From: JBJXDT01 sp046153505
GTDB taxonomy: Bacteria; Pseudomonadota; Gammaproteobacteria; Burkholderiales; Methylophilaceae
Length of the DNA: 36,609 nucleotides
NCBI GenBank assembly: GCA_046153505.1
Contig: JBJXDT010000020.1
Coordinates: forward strand, 1-36,609
Reading direction: 5' to 3'
In this document: piece by piece, positions 35,088 to 36,609 of the stretch
Layout of the letters: every line of letters starts with the position of its first letter
Numbering within the stretch: position 1 is the stretch's first letter
Program-made: the position numbers and the translations under genes
The notes under the pieces: generated by a model
Databases searched by the model: none
The model's input: the letters and a program-made list of their open reading frames with translations, nothing else
Told to the model about the DNA's origin: nothing

Positions 35088-35744
35088 TTAAGCATTCCAT
35101 ACTAACAATTGCACGGGAGTCGGGTTGTAGGCGTTGCATGGGTTATTGAGTTGTGGGCAGTTGGAAATCAATACGACCACATCCATTTCCGCACGCATTT
35201 CTACATATTTTCCCACCCCGGAAATACCATCTGCAAAACTCAAGCCGCCTTCCGCGGTGACGGGCACATTCATAAAAAAATTAATGTTGGCGGTGATGTC
35301 GCGCTTTGTCATGTTGCGTTGCGTCGCACATCCGCAATGATTCAGCGCGTGCATAAAGCTATCACGGCAACTGTGCATTGGTCGCTTATCCAAAGCGTAG
35401 CGCACGGTGTTACTTTCTGCCGCACAAGCCCCACCCAGAGTGTCATGACGACCGCAAGTGTCGGCAATAATCGTCAACATAGGATTGCCTTCGCTGGAGT
35501 AGAGCACCGAGCCAGTCGTCAGGTAAAGCTTACCTTGGCGCGCGATGGTATCCACTGCACTGTAGCGCTCTTCAGGATCAGTAGCACTGTAAAACAAGGT
35601 ATCAACTGCTTGATTGCCTTCTAAATCCGAAATGCGAAATATCTGTCCTTTTTTGACTTCCGCCATCCACGGGTCACCTGCATTACAGACTTCGCTTAGC
35701 ACAGCGTCACTTGGGTTTAGCTTACTTTCAGTTAATGTGCTCAT
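35088..35744 (-). CDS. cgdB: Carboxyguanidine deiminase subunit B (DUF1989, UAAP2)
   Basis: This is one of two DUF1989 'urea carboxylase-associated' proteins. Family work on Pseudomonas showed that the pair forms a heterodimer that hydrolyses carboxyguanidine to allophanate, releasing ammonia. The 218 residues include FRISDLEGNQAVDTLFY, a Cys/His-rich stretch (ADTCGRHDTLGGACAAESN), LNHCGCA and ITANINFFMNVPV, which likely contribute to the metal or active site. It overlaps cgdA by four bases. The tandem hairpins and the carboxylase gene follow. B is assigned because this paralogue lies next to the carboxylase and matches UAAP2; the A/B labels are less certain than the family. Confidence 0.88.
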   Translation of the reverse strand: MSTLTESKLNPSDAVLSEVCNAGDPWMAEVKKGQIFRISDLEGNQAVDTLFYSATDPEERYSAVDTIARQGKLYLTTGSVLYSSEGNPMLTIIADTCGRHDTLGGACAAESNTVRYALDKRPMHSCRDSFMHALNHCGCATQRNMTKRDITANINFFMNVPVTAEGGLSFADGISGVGKYVEMRAEMDVVVLISNCPQLNNPCNAYNPTPVQLLVWNA

Positions 35745-36466
35745 AAGTAATATCTTTCAGTATTCTCAAAGCCACGCCCATTTTGCGTGCAAGTATTGCG
35801 GCAAGCATCATCCGCTTCAGCAAGCCCCGCATGCCATGCCGACAACTTGACCACGGCAGGTTGATAAGTAATTTTGCTATCAAAAGGGTGTGGTGCACTG
35901 GAAAGCAACAGCAACACGTTCATATCAAAGCGCACATCCACAAAACTGCCTGCTTTGCTGTTGCCAGCTACAAAACTTAAATTGCCAACTTCATCAGGAA
36001 CGACTTTGCTAAAAAAATTCACATTGGCGACCAAATCACGTTTGCCCATGCCGTATTTAGCCAATTCAACCAACAGGCCATCCTTGCCATTGCGATACAT
36101 GGCATTGCGGTGCGTTTGGTAAGTCGCTTTGCCATATTTGGCTTCTATCATGCCTGCATCGGTGACTCCGCAGATAGTGTCGTGCCAGCCAACGGTGTCG
36201 TTGATAATGGAGCACATCACCCGTCCCATGTCGGAATAACAGACATTGCCCATGGTTAAAAAAGCCGTGTGTTGTGCCTTGAGCGAATCTGGCATGTTGT
36301 AGCGTTCTAATTTGTCTTCTGGGTTGTAAAACAAAGCCGATAAATTGGCACCGCCTTCCATATCGGTGATGCGCAAGGCAGTGCCACGGCGAATCAAACC
36401 TGACCAGTGTGTGCCCCCTGGAATGGTTTCTTCCCATAGAACATTATTTATATTGTATTGATGCAT
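35741..36466 (-). CDS. cgdA: Carboxyguanidine deiminase subunit A (DUF1989, UAAP1)
   Basis: This is the second DUF1989 protein, 241 residues long, and it is the expected partner of the next gene. Motifs are ETIPGGTHWSGLIRRGTALR, DMEGGANLSALFYNPEDKLERYN split by the conserved Gly pair, NDTVGWHDTICG, KRDLVANVNFFSKV and LLLLSSAPHPFD. It shares the central NFF segment and the HDT motif with cgdB, so the two are paralogues. A GAGAAAAT ribosome-binding region precedes ATG 36466, nine bases after the stop of the glutamine synthetase gene. The A designation follows the UAAP1 resemblance. Confidence 0.88.
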   Translation of the reverse strand: MHQYNINNVLWEETIPGGTHWSGLIRRGTALRITDMEGGANLSALFYNPEDKLERYNMPDSLKAQHTAFLTMGNVCYSDMGRVMCSIINDTVGWHDTICGVTDAGMIEAKYGKATYQTHRNAMYRNGKDGLLVELAKYGMGKRDLVANVNFFSKVVPDEVGNLSFVAGNSKAGSFVDVRFDMNVLLLLSSAPHPFDSKITYQPAVVKLSAWHAGLAEADDACRNTCTQNGRGFENTERYYL

Positions 36467-36475
36467 ATTTTCTCT

Positions 36476-36609
36476 TTAAAACATGTGGCTGTAGCGACTG
36501 ACTTCCCATTGGCTCACGGACTGGTGATAGGCTTCCCACTCTTCGGTTTTGTATTTAATAAACTCGTCACTCAATTCTTTACCCAAAGTTTTTTCCACCA
36601 ATGGGTCTG
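36476..36609 (-). CDS. C-terminal end of a glutamine synthetase-family protein
   Basis: Only the last 43 codons are in the window. They read DPLVEKTLGKELSDEF, then EWEAYHQSVSQWEVSRYSHMF and stop. The pattern (leu-gly, E..YH..V..WE..RY) is the ending typical of type III-like/GlnT and related glutamine synthetases. It could be a true ammonia ligase or a gamma-glutamyl-amide synthetase such as the methylamine-using enzymes of methylotrophs; the end alone cannot decide. It lies nine bases before cgdA on the same strand, so it is very probably co-transcribed with the guanidine genes and would capture the ammonia they release. Confidence 0.7.
   Translation of the reverse strand, partial: DPLVEKTLGKELSDEFIKYKTEEWEAYHQSVSQWEVSRYSHMF

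Noticed and set aside
35109..35624. A 171-codon open frame on the plus strand opposite cgdB
   Set aside because: It lies wholly antisense to a well-supported DUF1989 gene, has no recognisable motifs and its composition fits a shadow of the coding strand.

Overview
The window reads as a chromosomal segment of a moderately AT-rich betaproteobacterium. Protein sequences and gene order suggest the methylotrophic Methylophilaceae (Methylotenera/Methylophilus type). That placement is an inference from gene content, not a database result. Coding density is high, most neighbours overlap by ATGA or sit a few bases apart, and GTG/TTG starts are common. I saw no tRNA, rRNA, CRISPR array, insertion sequence or prophage.

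Left part, minus strand (1-3977): a run amgK-murU-pepP-ubiH, covering peptidoglycan sugar recycling, a proline aminopeptidase and a ubiquinone hydroxylase that is cut by the window start. Divergent from it on the plus strand (4104-10378) is the envelope/housekeeping run lptD-surA-pdxA-rsmA, then adk with its own extended -10 promoter. A GT83/ArnT-like membrane glycosyltransferase follows, then leuS-lptE-holA-proA-nadD (12056-18130).

Middle (18115-23319): the minus-strand operon bioBFHCD runs convergently into nadD. Upstream of bioB lies the only long stretch without an intact gene (about 22590-23319). It holds a broken 5' end of comF and, on the other strand, the remains of an unidentified small exported protein gene. 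Then come trmL and the minus-strand block rhodanese-grxC-secB-SH3 protein-gpsA. Divergent from it are gpmI and envC. Apart from the SH3 gene and the lack of cysE, this layout resembles the Enterobacterial gpmI-envC / yibN-grxC-secB-gpsA-trmL region.

Right part, minus strand (29633-36609, read right to left): the end of a type III-like glutamine synthetase gene, then cgdA, cgdB, a large biotin-dependent urea/guanidine carboxylase, and allophanate hydrolase split into two genes. Because both DUF1989 proteins are present and Asp699 stands in the carboxyltransferase active-site region, I read this as a guanidine-degradation operon (guanidine -> carboxyguanidine -> allophanate -> ammonia + CO2) rather than a plain urea pathway. 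The glutamine synthetase would capture the ammonia, and the bio operon makes the cofactor the carboxylase needs. The most unusual points are the split allophanate hydrolase, two hairpins spaced exactly 30 bp apart just before the carboxylase start, and the replacement of most of comF by a decayed foreign-looking gene. I did not find a system that is clearly undescribed.
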